Below are positions 1 to 7,830 of a stretch of 41,614 bases of DNA, in pieces; positions within the stretch are counted from its first letter, which is position 1, and the number at the start of each line of letters is the position of its first letter. The notes beneath the pieces were generated by a model that was not told the origin of the DNA, did not search any database, and was given only the letters and a program-made list of their open reading frames with translations. A program made the translations under genes and the position numbers. Source of the DNA: Caballeronia novacaledonica. GTDB lineage: Bacteria > Pseudomonadota > Gammaproteobacteria > Burkholderiales > Burkholderiaceae. The DNA lies in contig NZ_OGTP01000037.1 in the NCBI RefSeq assembly GCF_900258035.1, positions 1 to 41,614 of the forward strand, written 5' to 3'.

Positions 1-80
1 TCGACTCATCGATGCTCCCACACCCTTTCCCGATAATTAAACCAGAGGTGTTGCATCGACCGGTTGAATCCGCCGCTTTC

Positions 81-140
81 CCCATCCAAAGCGCTTAATG
101 CCGGCCGCGGCACAGGCGATTGACCTAATGGCCCCCAGAG
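81..140 (+). repeat. Direct repeat copy 1 (about 60 bp)
   Basis: Nearly identical to 258-317: about three differences in 60 bases, all near the left end. Both copies share a GC-rich core (gccggccgcggcacaggcg) and end in the same gggggcc-type stretch. This outer copy lies just left of the long palindrome at 153-791. No coding role is apparent. Confidence 0.8.
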
Positions 141-152
141 TGTTAATTCTTT

Positions 153-791
153 TGCCGGATCCCGTATTCGAGTCGGTCTATTAGCACTGCCCCTGTGCGG
201 GGCGGCAGTCACTTTCTTTGCTGCTGCAAAGAAAGTAACCAAAGAAAGCAGCTTCTCCCATCCAAAGTGCTTCACGCCGGCCGCGGCACAGGCGATTGAC
301 CTAATGGCCCCCAGAGTAGCGAGTGCCCTCAACGGTCTTATCGGGCTTGGTTCGCGCACGGTCTGCCATCACTCGCCATATAACGAACTGGTTCAGCACC
401 AAATAGCTCCAGCCCGCTTCGCGGCTGACCGGTCAATCGGGTCCGGCGCGCGCTTTCTTGCTAACGCCGCCATCTCACGGCGGTCGTTATTCGTCGGTTT
501 CCCTTGCAGACCCAGCGGCAGCGCGCAGCGCTGTGCCGAAGCTATTTCGTGCTGAACCAGCGCCCTAAAACACGCGGTACGGCAGACCGTGCGCGAGCCA
601 AGCCCGGTGATTGTTGTGAGGGCACTCTTTAGGCGAGTGCCAATTTGAGGGAGAAAATTGGCCAAGTTGCGTGTGACCGCGGGCCTGAAAAGCTGCTTTC
701 TTTGGTTACTTTCTTTGCAGCAGCAAAGAAAGTGACTGCCGCCCCGCACAGGGGCAACGCTTATAGACCACTAAGAAAACGGGATCCGGCG
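153..791. repeat. Long imperfect inverted repeat (intergenic repeat island)
   Basis: The left arm (about 153-409) and right arm (about 540-791) match as reverse complements in several blocks: gccggatcccgt near 153 against 780-791; 186-251 against 690-757; 319-367 against 585-631; and ctggttcagcac at 388-399 against 549-560. Between 252 and 318 the left arm holds the second copy of the 60-bp direct repeat, which has no partner on the right. The loop is about 410-539. Each arm has a perfect 11-bp hairpin built on actttctttgc (211-236 and 708-733). It lies downstream of phoR, which has no ordinary terminator, so the hairpins may end that transcript. Short reading frames in both arms give the same peptide because the repeat is the same; I regard them as spurious. 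Similar hairpins recur in Burkholderiales genomes as far as I recall, which I cannot verify here. Confidence 0.75.
258..317 (+). repeat. Direct repeat copy 2 (about 60 bp)
   Basis: Second copy of the repeat at 81-140, sitting inside the left arm of the palindrome directly after the 226-236 hairpin stem and an A/G-rich tract. The two copies are 177 bp apart, start to start. Confidence 0.8.
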
Positions 792-817
792 ACAACCCAA
801 GCGAACCCAAAAACCAC

Positions 818-2131
818 CTACGCGGCCAGCGACTTCCTCGAAGCCGTCCGCGAAGCCGGAAACCTGACGATAAACGTACTCCCCTTCCCCACTTCGCTCT
901 TCACATCGAGTTCCGCATTGTGCCGTTGCAGCACATGCTTGACGATAGCCAACCCGAGCCCGGTTCCACCCGTATCCCGCGACCGGCTACGATCCACGCG
1001 ATAAAACCGCTCCGTCAGCCGCGGAATATGCTCGGCCGGAATGCCGAGCCCGCTGTCCCGCACGGTGAACACCGCGCGCTCCTTCAAGCGCTGCCATGTC
1101 ACTTCGATCGTCCCGCCATCCGGCGTGTAACGCACCGCGTTAGTCACGAGATTCCCAAGCGCGCTCATCACTTCGGTTTCGGCGCCGGCGATCGTCAGCG
1201 CATCGTCGCTATGAAACGTGATGCGATGCCGCCCGTTCGACAGATTGTTCGCATCGTCCTCCAGATGACGCATCACGGCACGCATGTCGAGCAGATCGTC
1301 CCCGGGCGGACGCATGTCGCCTTCCAGATTGGCGAGCACGAGCAGATCGCGCACGATGTTCTGCATACGCGAGGCCTGCTGCTCCATCATGTCGAGATAG
1401 CGCATGCGGTCGGTTTCATCGAGCGGCAACTCGCGCATGGTTTCGAGAAAGCCGGAAAGCACGGTCAACGGCGTCTTCAGTTCATGCGACACGTTGGCGA
1501 CGAAGTCGCGCCGCATCGAATCCGTGCGTTCGAGTTCGGTGATGTCCTGCGTGAGTATCAGCTTGCGATGGTCGCCATACGGAAACACCTGCACCGATAC
1601 CGTGTACTTGCGGTTCACGCCCATGCCGCGCATCACGAGCATCTCTTCGTAATGGTGCGCGTTCAGATAGCGGACGAAATCCGGCTGACGCACGAGATGC
1701 GTGATGTGCTGGCGCAAGTCGCGCTTGGCATCGAGCCCGAAATGCTTCTCGGCGATCGCGTTGCACCACTCGATCTGATCGTGATCGTCGAGCATCGCGA
1801 CGCCGTTCGGCGATGCCTGGATCGCCTGGATGAAGCGCGCATGCTGTTGCTCGACCTGACGCACTTGCGCATGCCAGCGCTTCGCGAGCTTGTGCAGCCG
1901 ATAGTAGATTTCGCCCCAGATGCCGAGCGCGCTCGGCACTTCGCCGTAGACCGGCGCTTCGAGCAGGCGCCACAGGCGCTGCATGTGATAGGTGACGAAG
2001 AAGCCTTGCACGACGAGCATGAGCACCGCAAAGGCGAGCGCGACGCGCACGCCCACCAGCGCGCCGATCGCGGCGCTAAGCGCGGCGAGCAGCGCGAGGG
2101 ACACGATCGCACGCGTCCAGATGATGTTCAT
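818..2131 (-). CDS. phoR: PhoR, phosphate-regulon sensor histidine kinase
   Basis: Membrane sensor kinase that phosphorylates PhoB when phosphate is scarce and dephosphorylates it when the Pst transporter is saturated. The 437 residues (E. coli PhoR has about 431) show two N-terminal membrane segments (about 8-28 and 30-47), a linker, and a PAS-like region (about 95-200). The HisKA H-box VANVSHELKT puts the phospho-acceptor at His216. The HATPase domain has an N-box around Asn327/Asn331, a G1 box DSGLGI (359-364) and a G2 box GGTGLGLAI (388-396). The periplasmic loop is almost absent, as is usual for PhoR, which senses through PstSCAB/PhoU. It is the last gene of the pst-pho cluster, 63 bp after phoB. 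The ATG has only a weak ribosome-binding site. The stop is a TAG; what follows is the repeat island. Confidence 0.95.
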   Translation of the reverse strand: MNIIWTRAIVSLALLAALSAAIGALVGVRVALAFAVLMLVVQGFFVTYHMQRLWRLLEAPVYGEVPSALGIWGEIYYRLHKLAKRWHAQVRQVEQQHARFIQAIQASPNGVAMLDDHDQIEWCNAIAEKHFGLDAKRDLRQHITHLVRQPDFVRYLNAHHYEEMLVMRGMGVNRKYTVSVQVFPYGDHRKLILTQDITELERTDSMRRDFVANVSHELKTPLTVLSGFLETMRELPLDETDRMRYLDMMEQQASRMQNIVRDLLVLANLEGDMRPPGDDLLDMRAVMRHLEDDANNLSNGRHRITFHSDDALTIAGAETEVMSALGNLVTNAVRYTPDGGTIEVTWQRLKERAVFTVRDSGLGIPAEHIPRLTERFYRVDRSRSRDTGGTGLGLAIVKHVLQRHNAELDVKSEVGKGSTFIVRFPASRTASRKSLAA

Positions 2132-2194
2132 GTTGTCGGTGAGTCTGAGTGACGTTGATGCGGAACGTTAAAGCGGATGACGCCAGGCCCGGAC

Positions 2195-2896
2195 TCAGGC
2201 ACTCTTCGCAAGCCGGTATCCGCTGCCGCGAACCGTTTCGATCATAGCATCGCAGCCCGCCGGCTTGAGCGCGGCACGCAGACGCTTGATATGCACATCG
2301 ACCGTGCGCTCTTCGACGAACACGTGATCGCCCCACACCTGATCCAGCAATTGCGTGCGGCTATGCACGCGCTCCGGATGCGTCATGAAAAAATGCAGCA
2401 GCCGGAATTCGGTCGGGCCGAGATCGAGCTTGATGTCGTTGCCAGAATGACTCGCCGCCACACGATGCGTCGCCGGATCGAGACGCAGGCCGTTGATCGC
2501 GACCACGTCTTCCGTCAGCTGCGGCGCGCGACGGCGCAGCACCGCCTTGATGCGCGCCATCAGTTCCTTCGGCGAGAACGGCTTCGTGACGTAGTCGTCC
2601 GCGCCGATCTCGAGGCCGAGCACCTTGTCCTGCTCGTCGCCGCGCGCGGTCAGCATGATGATCGGGATGTGCTTCGTGCGCTCGTTGTTGCGCAGGTCGC
2701 GCGCGAACGAGATGCCCGACTTGCCCGGCAACATCCAGTCGAGCAGTACGAGGTCGGGCAGCACGTCGCTGATCAGGTTTTGCGCCTGCTCCGCGTTATA
2801 GGCGCGAATCGGGCAATGTCCCGCATGTTGAAGATTCACCGAAATCAGTTCGGAGATCGCGGGTTCGTCTTCGACGACGAGGATACTGCTGGGCAT
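2195..2896 (-). CDS. phoB: PhoB, phosphate-regulon response regulator
   Basis: OmpR-class transcription factor that binds Pho boxes once phosphorylated by PhoR. The receiver domain occupies about 1-118, with the acidic pocket at VVEDE (7-11), the phospho-acceptor Asp53 in LVLLDWMLP and Lys in the TKPF motif. The winged-helix DNA-binding domain covers about 130-228. I start it at the ATG at 2896, giving 233 residues and an N-terminus that aligns with E. coli PhoB (M-x-x-x-ILVVEDE); AGAGGTG lies 3 nt upstream. A GTG two codons earlier (2902) is possible and would add only Met-Pro. It lies between phoU (50-bp gap) and phoR, and its likely binding site in this window is in front of pstS. Confidence 0.96.
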   Translation of the reverse strand: MPSSILVVEDEPAISELISVNLQHAGHCPIRAYNAEQAQNLISDVLPDLVLLDWMLPGKSGISFARDLRNNERTKHIPIIMLTARGDEQDKVLGLEIGADDYVTKPFSPKELMARIKAVLRRRAPQLTEDVVAINGLRLDPATHRVAASHSGNDIKLDLGPTEFRLLHFFMTHPERVHSRTQLLDQVWGDHVFVEERTVDVHIKRLRAALKPAGCDAMIETVRGSGYRLAKSA

Positions 2897-2946
2897 CGGC
2901 ACCTCTTGACCTTTTGCTTGAGTTAAAACGATTGCGCGGCCGACGA

Positions 2947-3651
2947 TCAGCTGAGCGCCTCGCGCTCGAGCTGTTCGCGCGAGATATGGCGCACGTCCGT
3001 GCCCTTCACGATGTAGATGATGAACTCGGCGATGTTCTTCGCGTGATCGCCGATGCGCTCCACCGCCTTCGCGATGAACAGATAGTCGAGGCCCGCCGAA
3101 ATCGTGCGCGGATCTTCCATCATGTAAGTCACGAGCTTGCGCACGAAGGCGCGGAATTCATCGTCGATGGCTTTGTCGTCGCGCACGATCTGCGCGGCGG
3201 CCACCGTGTCGAGACGCGCGAACGCATCGAGCGCGCGGCGCAGGATCGACACGGCCATCTCGCCCGACAGCTTGATCTCGGCGATGTTCACCGTGCGGCC
3301 GCCGCCGTCTTCGTTGATGCGCTTCACGCGCTTCGCGATTTTCTCGGCTTCGTCGCCGGCGCGTTCGAGGTTCGTGATCGTCTTCGAGATCGCCATGAGC
3401 AGACGCAGGTCGCGCGCAGCCGGCTGACGGCGCGCGATGATGTTGCTGCAGTCTTCGTCGATCTCGACTTCCATGGTGTTCAGGCGCGCTTCGGCGGCGA
3501 TCACCTGATCCGCGATGCCGATATCGAATTCGTTCAGCGCCTGCATCGCGTTGATGATCTGCGACTCGACCAGACCGCCCATTTCCAGCACTTTCGACGA
3601 CACCGCGTTGAGATCGGCGTCGAACTGGCTCGAGAGGTGTTTATCGGACAT
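2947..3651 (-). CDS. phoU: PhoU, phosphate signalling regulator
   Basis: Cytoplasmic, peripherally membrane-associated helical protein that links PstSCAB activity to PhoR and restrains phosphate uptake. The 234 residues contain two PhoU repeats, each with the metal-binding signature E-R-x-G-D: ERAGDE at 96-101 and ERIGDH at 198-203. The start ATG at 3651 has a strong ribosome-binding site, AAGGAG, 5 nt upstream. It lies 39 bp after pstB and 50 bp before phoB in the same transcript direction. In E. coli phoU ends the pst operon and phoBR lie elsewhere; here the whole circuit is contiguous, which is common in Burkholderiaceae. Confidence 0.96.
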   Translation of the reverse strand: MSDKHLSSQFDADLNAVSSKVLEMGGLVESQIINAMQALNEFDIGIADQVIAAEARLNTMEVEIDEDCSNIIARRQPAARDLRLLMAISKTITNLERAGDEAEKIAKRVKRINEDGGGRTVNIAEIKLSGEMAVSILRRALDAFARLDTVAAAQIVRDDKAIDDEFRAFVRKLVTYMMEDPRTISAGLDYLFIAKAVERIGDHAKNIAEFIIYIVKGTDVRHISREQLEREALS

Positions 3652-3690
3652 ATATGCTCCTTAAGCCTTCCTGTTTGACCTGGCTGACCG

Positions 3691-4566
3691 TCAGCCGAAG
3701 CGGCCCGTGATGTAGTCTTCCGTTTCCTTGCGGGCCGGCTTGATGAAGATCTTTTCGGTATCGCCGAATTCGATCAATTCACCGAGGTACATATAGGCAG
3801 TGTAGTCCGAACAACGCGCCGCCTGCTGCATGTTGTGAGTCACGATGACAACCGTGTAATCGCTTTTCAGTTCCGCGATCAGCTCTTCGATCCGGCCCGT
3901 CGAAATCGGGTCGAGCGCCGAGCAAGGTTCGTCGAGCAACAGCACTTCCGGGCGGATCGCGATGCCGCGCGCGATGCAAAGGCGCTGCTGCTGGCCGCCC
4001 GACAGACCGTAGCCGCTCTGTTGCAGCTTGTCCTTCACTTCGGTCCAGAGCGCCGCTTTCGTAAGCGCCCATTCGACGCGGTCGTCCATCTCCGAGCGCG
4101 AAAGCTGCTCGAACATCTTCACGCCGAACGCGATGTTGTCGTAGATCGACATCGGAAACGGCGTCGGCTTCTGGAACACCATGCCGACGCGCGCGCGCAG
4201 GAGCGAGATGTCCTTCGTCGTGTCGAGCAGGTTGACGCCATCCATCAGGATTTCGCCTTCGCCGCGCTGCTCCGGATAGAGCGCGTACATCTTGTTGAAC
4301 GTGCGCAGGAGCGTGGACTTGCCGCAACCCGACGGGCCGATGAAGGCCGTGACCTTCTTCTCCGGGATGCGCAAGTTGATGTTCTTCAGCGCGTGATACT
4401 TGTTGTAGAAGAAGTTGAGGTTCTTCACCTCGATCTTCGGCTTGATGGAATCCGCAGGCTGCGAGCTATGCGTCGGACGCACGCTGCCCGGCACGGGGCC
4501 GCGTTCGACCGGCGTTTCTTCAACCTTCGAATTCAGGTGGTTGACACCACTTTCGACCATATTCAT
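3691..4566 (-). CDS. pstB: PstB, phosphate ABC transporter ATPase
   Basis: ATP-binding subunit that drives high-affinity phosphate import through PstC/PstA. Visible motifs are Walker A GPSGCGKST (77-85), Q-loop VFQKPTPFPMS (120-130), signature LSGGQQQ (178-184), Walker B VLLLDEP (198-204) and switch His224 in VTHN. It has 291 residues against about 257 in E. coli. The extra residues are a polar N-terminal stretch (about 8-42) before the conserved IEVKNLNFFY strand. The start ATG at 4566 has GGAG 7 nt upstream and the first residues resemble E. coli PstB, so I keep the extension as real coding sequence. It is 15 bp after pstA, indicating one operon. Confidence 0.96.
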   Translation of the reverse strand: MNMVESGVNHLNSKVEETPVERGPVPGSVRPTHSSQPADSIKPKIEVKNLNFFYNKYHALKNINLRIPEKKVTAFIGPSGCGKSTLLRTFNKMYALYPEQRGEGEILMDGVNLLDTTKDISLLRARVGMVFQKPTPFPMSIYDNIAFGVKMFEQLSRSEMDDRVEWALTKAALWTEVKDKLQQSGYGLSGGQQQRLCIARGIAIRPEVLLLDEPCSALDPISTGRIEELIAELKSDYTVVIVTHNMQQAARCSDYTAYMYLGELIEFGDTEKIFIKPARKETEDYITGRFG

Positions 4567-4581
4567 GGAATCACTCCGCCC

Positions 4582-5469
4582 TTATTTCTTCGAGAAGATC
4601 GCACGCGCCAGGATATTCAGACCCAGCACGCCGAGCGTAATCAGGAACACACCGGCCCACGCGAGCGACTGCCACTGCGGGAACGGGCTCATCGCGAACT
4701 TGTAGATCGTCACCGGCAGGTTTGCCACCGGCTGATTCATGTCCCACGAGAAAAATTGATTCGACAGCGCCGTGAAAAGCAGCGGCGCGGTTTCGCCCGC
4801 GATACGCGCGATCGCCAGCAGCACGCCCGTCACGATGCCGCCGACCGACGCTTTCAGCGTGATCGACATCACCATCTTCCACTTCGGCGTGCCGAGTGCG
4901 AACGCGGCTTCACGCAACGCGTTCGGCACGAGCCTCAGCATGTTCTCGGTCGTGCGGATCACGATCGGAATCTGCAGCAGACCCAGCGCGATCACGCCGG
5001 CCCAGCCCGAGAAGCGGCCCATTCTGGCGACGACGATCGCATACACGAACAGACCGACGACGATCGAAGGCGCCGACAGCAGAATGTCGTTGATGAAGCG
5101 CGTCACGCTCGCGAGCCAGCGCTTCTGGCCGTACTCCGCGAGATACACGCCCGCGAGAATGCCGAGCGGCGTGCCGACGCACGTGGCAAGCACGACCAGC
5201 AACAGCGAGCCGACGATCGCGTTGGCGAGACCGCCGCCATCGGTGTTCGGCGGCGGCGTCGATTGCGTGAAGAGATCGATCGACAGACCGCCGATGCCGA
5301 GCTTGAGCGTGGTGTAGAGAATCCACACGAGCCAGATGAGGCCGAAGGCCATCGCGGCGAGCGAGAGCGTCAGCGCAACCGCATTCATGCCGCGGCGGCG
5401 GCTCTGCAGCTTCATGCGCGTGGCCTGCACGCGATCCGGATCCTGATTGAACGTAGCGGGACGGCTCAT
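4582..5469 (-). CDS. pstA: PstA, phosphate ABC transporter permease
   Basis: Inner-membrane permease that pairs with PstC. The 295 residues have about six membrane segments and the binding-protein-dependent permease signature (EAA loop, about 187-206: EAAFALGTPKWKM), followed by the ARIAGETAPL stretch (221-230) typical of PstA. The N-terminus (1-28) is basic and cytoplasmic. Its ATG shares one base with the pstC stop codon (TAATG at 5469), indicating translational coupling, and pstB follows after 15 bp. Confidence 0.96.
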   Translation of the reverse strand: MSRPATFNQDPDRVQATRMKLQSRRRGMNAVALTLSLAAMAFGLIWLVWILYTTLKLGIGGLSIDLFTQSTPPPNTDGGGLANAIVGSLLLVVLATCVGTPLGILAGVYLAEYGQKRWLASVTRFINDILLSAPSIVVGLFVYAIVVARMGRFSGWAGVIALGLLQIPIVIRTTENMLRLVPNALREAAFALGTPKWKMVMSITLKASVGGIVTGVLLAIARIAGETAPLLFTALSNQFFSWDMNQPVANLPVTIYKFAMSPFPQWQSLAWAGVFLITLGVLGLNILARAIFSKK

Positions 5470-6452
5470 TATTTACGGCCCTCCCCGCGTTCCATGCGCA
5501 GAAGCATCAGCTTCGAAAGCGCGAGCACGAAGAACGTAATCACGAAGAGAATCAAACCGAGTTCCATCAGCGCCGAGGTATGCAGGCCGGGGCTCGCTTC
5601 CGCGAACTCGTTGGCGAGCGCCGAGGTGATGCTGTTTCCGGGCGAAAAGAGCGACACGTTGTCGAGCAGGTTCGTGTTGCCGATGACGAACGTGACCGCC
5701 ATCGTTTCACCGAGCGCGCGGCCGAGGCCGAGCATGACGCCGCCGATCACACCGGCGCGCGTATAGGGCAACACGATCTTCCACATCACTTCCCAGGTCG
5801 TGCAGCCGATGCCGTACGCCGATTCCTTCAGCAGCACCGGCGTGACTTCGAACACGTCGCGCATCACGGACGCGATGTACGGGATGATCATGATCGCGAG
5901 AATCACGCCCGCGCACAGGATGCCGATACCAATCGGCGCGCCCTGGAAGAACATGCCGATGACGGGCACGTCGCCGAGCAGATGGCCGAGCGGCTTCTCG
6001 AAGTATTGCGCGAAGATCGGCGCGAATACGAGCAGGCCCCACATACCGTAGACGATCGACGGAATCGCCGCGAGCAGTTCGATCGCGACGCCGAGCGGGC
6101 GGCGCAGCCATGCGGGCGAAAGTTCCGTCAGGAAGAGCGCGATACCGAAGCTGACCGGCACCGCGATGATGAGCGCGATGATCGAGGTCGCGATGGTGCC
6201 GTAGATCGGCACGAGCGCGCCGAACATCTCGCTGGGCGGATCCCACTCCGAGCGCCACAGGAACGAGAGACCGAATTTCTGGATGGTCGGCATCGACGCC
6301 ACGATCAGCGAAACGATGATGCCGCCAAGCAGAAGCAGCGTGATGACGGCCGCAAGCCGCGTCACGCCGCCGAAAATGATGTCGCCCATACGGCTGGGCG
6401 CGCGCTGGGTATGCGCCGCCGGCACCGCCGACGTTAAGTTGATGTCCGACAT
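5469..6452 (-). CDS. pstC: PstC, phosphate ABC transporter permease
   Basis: Second membrane subunit of the phosphate importer. The 327 residues begin with a cytoplasmic stretch and a first membrane segment at about 34-54, then about five more. The EAA loop is at 210-229 (ESAYGIGCTTWEV, ending I-V-L-P), and GRALGETMAV (244-253) matches the PstC family. It is separated from pstS by 124 bp that hold a strong hairpin (6481-6511), and it overlaps pstA by one base. Annotated start ATG at 6452; no competing start looks better. Confidence 0.96.
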   Translation of the reverse strand: MSDINLTSAVPAAHTQRAPSRMGDIIFGGVTRLAAVITLLLLGGIIVSLIVASMPTIQKFGLSFLWRSEWDPPSEMFGALVPIYGTIATSIIALIIAVPVSFGIALFLTELSPAWLRRPLGVAIELLAAIPSIVYGMWGLLVFAPIFAQYFEKPLGHLLGDVPVIGMFFQGAPIGIGILCAGVILAIMIIPYIASVMRDVFEVTPVLLKESAYGIGCTTWEVMWKIVLPYTRAGVIGGVMLGLGRALGETMAVTFVIGNTNLLDNVSLFSPGNSITSALANEFAEASPGLHTSALMELGLILFVITFFVLALSKLMLLRMERGEGRK

Positions 6453-6480
6453 GGGAGCCTTGGTTTCGCTACGTGTCAGA

Positions 6481-6511
6481 CCGCGCGGAGGCCTTTCGGC
6501 CCGCCGCGCGG
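6481..6511 (-). promoter_or_regulatory. Intercistronic hairpin between pstS and pstC
   Basis: The arms ccgcgcgg (6481-6488 and 6504-6511) and ggcc (6490-6493 and 6498-6501) pair around a GAAA loop on the minus strand, giving 12 base pairs with a small bulge. There is no good run of U after it, so it is less likely a full terminator than an RNA-stabilising or partly attenuating element. Such hairpins after a binding-protein gene often keep its message more abundant than that of the permease genes; that role is inferred. Confidence 0.6.
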
Positions 6512-6576
6512 CTTTCTTTGTTACGACTGTCCAGGCTAGAGAAGCTTAGGACAATTTCCAGCTACGGGTACTGCGC

Positions 6577-7608
6577 TTACTCTGCGACTGCCTTGCCCGA
6601 CGCATCCTTGACCTTCGCCTTCCATTGCGTCTTGATTTCGGCGACGACCGATTCCGGCAACGTGATGTAGTCGAGATCGTTCGCAGCCTGGTTGCCGTTC
6701 TTGAAGGCCCAGTCGAAGAACTTCAGCGTTTCCGTGCCTTGCGCCGGCTTGTCTTGCGTCGCGTGCAGCAGCACGAAGGTCGCGCCGACGATCGGCCATG
6801 CGTCCTTGCCCGGCTCGTTCGTCAGGATCTGGTAGAACGACTTCGACCAGTCGGCGCCGGCAGCAGCAGCCTTGAACGTCTTCGTTTCCGGCTCGACGAC
6901 CGTGCCAGCCTCGTTCTTCATGCCGACGTAGGTCATCTTGTTCTGCTTCGCGTACGCCCATTCGACGTAGCCGATCGCGCCCGGCAGACGCTGCACGAAG
7001 GCCGCGACGCCGTCGTTGCCCTTGCCGCCCGTGCCCGTCGGCCAGTTCACGGTCGAACCTTCGCCGACCTTCGACTTCCACTCGGGGTTGACCTTCGACA
7101 GGTAGTTCGTCCAGATGAAGCTGGTGCCCGAACCGTCAGCGCGGCGAACCACGGCGATGTCCGTATCCGGCAGCTTGACCTTCGGGTTCAGCGCGGCGAT
7201 TGCCGGGTCGTTCCACTTCTTGATCTTGCCCAGATAGATGTCGCCGAGCACCTGGCCCGACAGCGTCACTTCGCCGGCCTTGAGGCCCGGCACGTTGATG
7301 ACCGGCACGACGCCGCCAACCACCGTCGGGAACTGGAACAGGCCATCCTTCGCGAGTTCGTCATCTTTCAGCGGAGCGTCCGAGCCCGCGAAATCCACCG
7401 TCTTCGCGATGATTTGCTTGATACCGCCCGACGAGCCGATGCCTTGGTAGTTCACCTTGCCGCCGCCGGTTTTCTGGTAGGCATCCGCCCACTTGGTGTA
7501 GATCGGAGCTGCGAAGGTAGAACCCGCGCCGGTGATGTCGGCTGCTTGCGCGGAGATGGCGAACAGGGCGCCAATAACGCCGGCCAGCGCGGTTTGCATC
7601 AATTTCAT
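6577..7608 (-). CDS. pstS: PstS, periplasmic phosphate-binding protein
   Basis: Captures phosphate in the periplasm and hands it to PstCAB. The 343-residue precursor starts at the ATG at 7608, with GGAGG 5 nt upstream; the frame stays open 66 codons further but those codons cross the promoter. Residues 1-22 form a Sec signal peptide (Lys2, hydrophobic core, AQA before the cut). Ligand-binding motifs are GAGSTFAAP (27-35), GSDAPL (75-80) and DGSGTSF (158-164). It is the first gene of the cluster, preceded by Pho half-sites and a -10 box, so it should be strongly induced by PhoB under phosphate limitation. Confidence 0.97.
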   Translation of the reverse strand: MKLMQTALAGVIGALFAISAQAADITGAGSTFAAPIYTKWADAYQKTGGGKVNYQGIGSSGGIKQIIAKTVDFAGSDAPLKDDELAKDGLFQFPTVVGGVVPVINVPGLKAGEVTLSGQVLGDIYLGKIKKWNDPAIAALNPKVKLPDTDIAVVRRADGSGTSFIWTNYLSKVNPEWKSKVGEGSTVNWPTGTGGKGNDGVAAFVQRLPGAIGYVEWAYAKQNKMTYVGMKNEAGTVVEPETKTFKAAAAGADWSKSFYQILTNEPGKDAWPIVGATFVLLHATQDKPAQGTETLKFFDWAFKNGNQAANDLDYITLPESVVAEIKTQWKAKVKDASGKAVAE

Positions 7609-7664
7609 TGAAACCTCCAGGGTTTGTGAGCGTGTGTCGTACGTGCGTGTGAGACGACACGCGA

Positions 7665-7719
7665 AATATAGGAGGTGTCTGTGACAGTAATATGAATATC
7701 TGTGAAGCCAACGTGACAT
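7665..7719 (-). promoter_or_regulatory. pstS promoter with tandem Pho boxes
   Basis: Read on the minus strand, TCAC/TCAT-type half-sites recur at 7713-7719 (ATGTCAC), 7702-7708 (GCTTCAC), about 7692-7699 (ATTCAT) and 7681-7687 (CTGTCAC), spaced 10-11 bp apart as PhoB requires. A -10 hexamer TATATT lies at 7665-7670, exactly 10 bp after the last half-site, the classical arrangement in which the Pho box replaces the -35. It ends 56 bp before the pstS start. Confidence 0.8.
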
Positions 7720-7776
7720 TATGCTTACACCCTGAAAGTTCGAATATTCCGAGTTTGTCAAGGTCGTCGGGCAAAT

Positions 7777-7802
7777 AAAAAGCGGGCCGCAGCCCGCTTT
7801 TA
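7777..7802 (-). terminator. Terminator after glmM
   Basis: Perfect 9-bp stem aaagcgggc (7779-7787) with gcccgcttt (7792-7800), loop of 4, followed on the minus strand by TTTTTATTT. It separates glmM from the pstS promoter. Confidence 0.85.
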
Positions 7803-7830
7803 GCAAAATATTACAAAATTCAGTAAACGC

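Noticed and set aside
30..75. Possible insertion-sequence end (tgttgcatcgaccggttgaa)
   Set aside because: The stretch resembles ends of some IS5-type elements from memory, but there is no transposase, no matching second end and the window starts here, so it cannot be supported.
6..1004. Short frames in the repeat island (6-359, 304-555, 393-749, 645-1004)
   Set aside because: Those in the two arms share a peptide only because the DNA is repeated in inverted orientation; there are no good ribosome-binding sites and one runs into phoR.
920..2152. A 410-codon plus-strand frame opposite phoR, and similar long frames opposite pstB, ftsH, uvrC and the ABC exporter
   Set aside because: Same cause: high-GC third positions remove stops from the antisense frame. 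Composition is Arg/His/Ala-rich and no family is visible.
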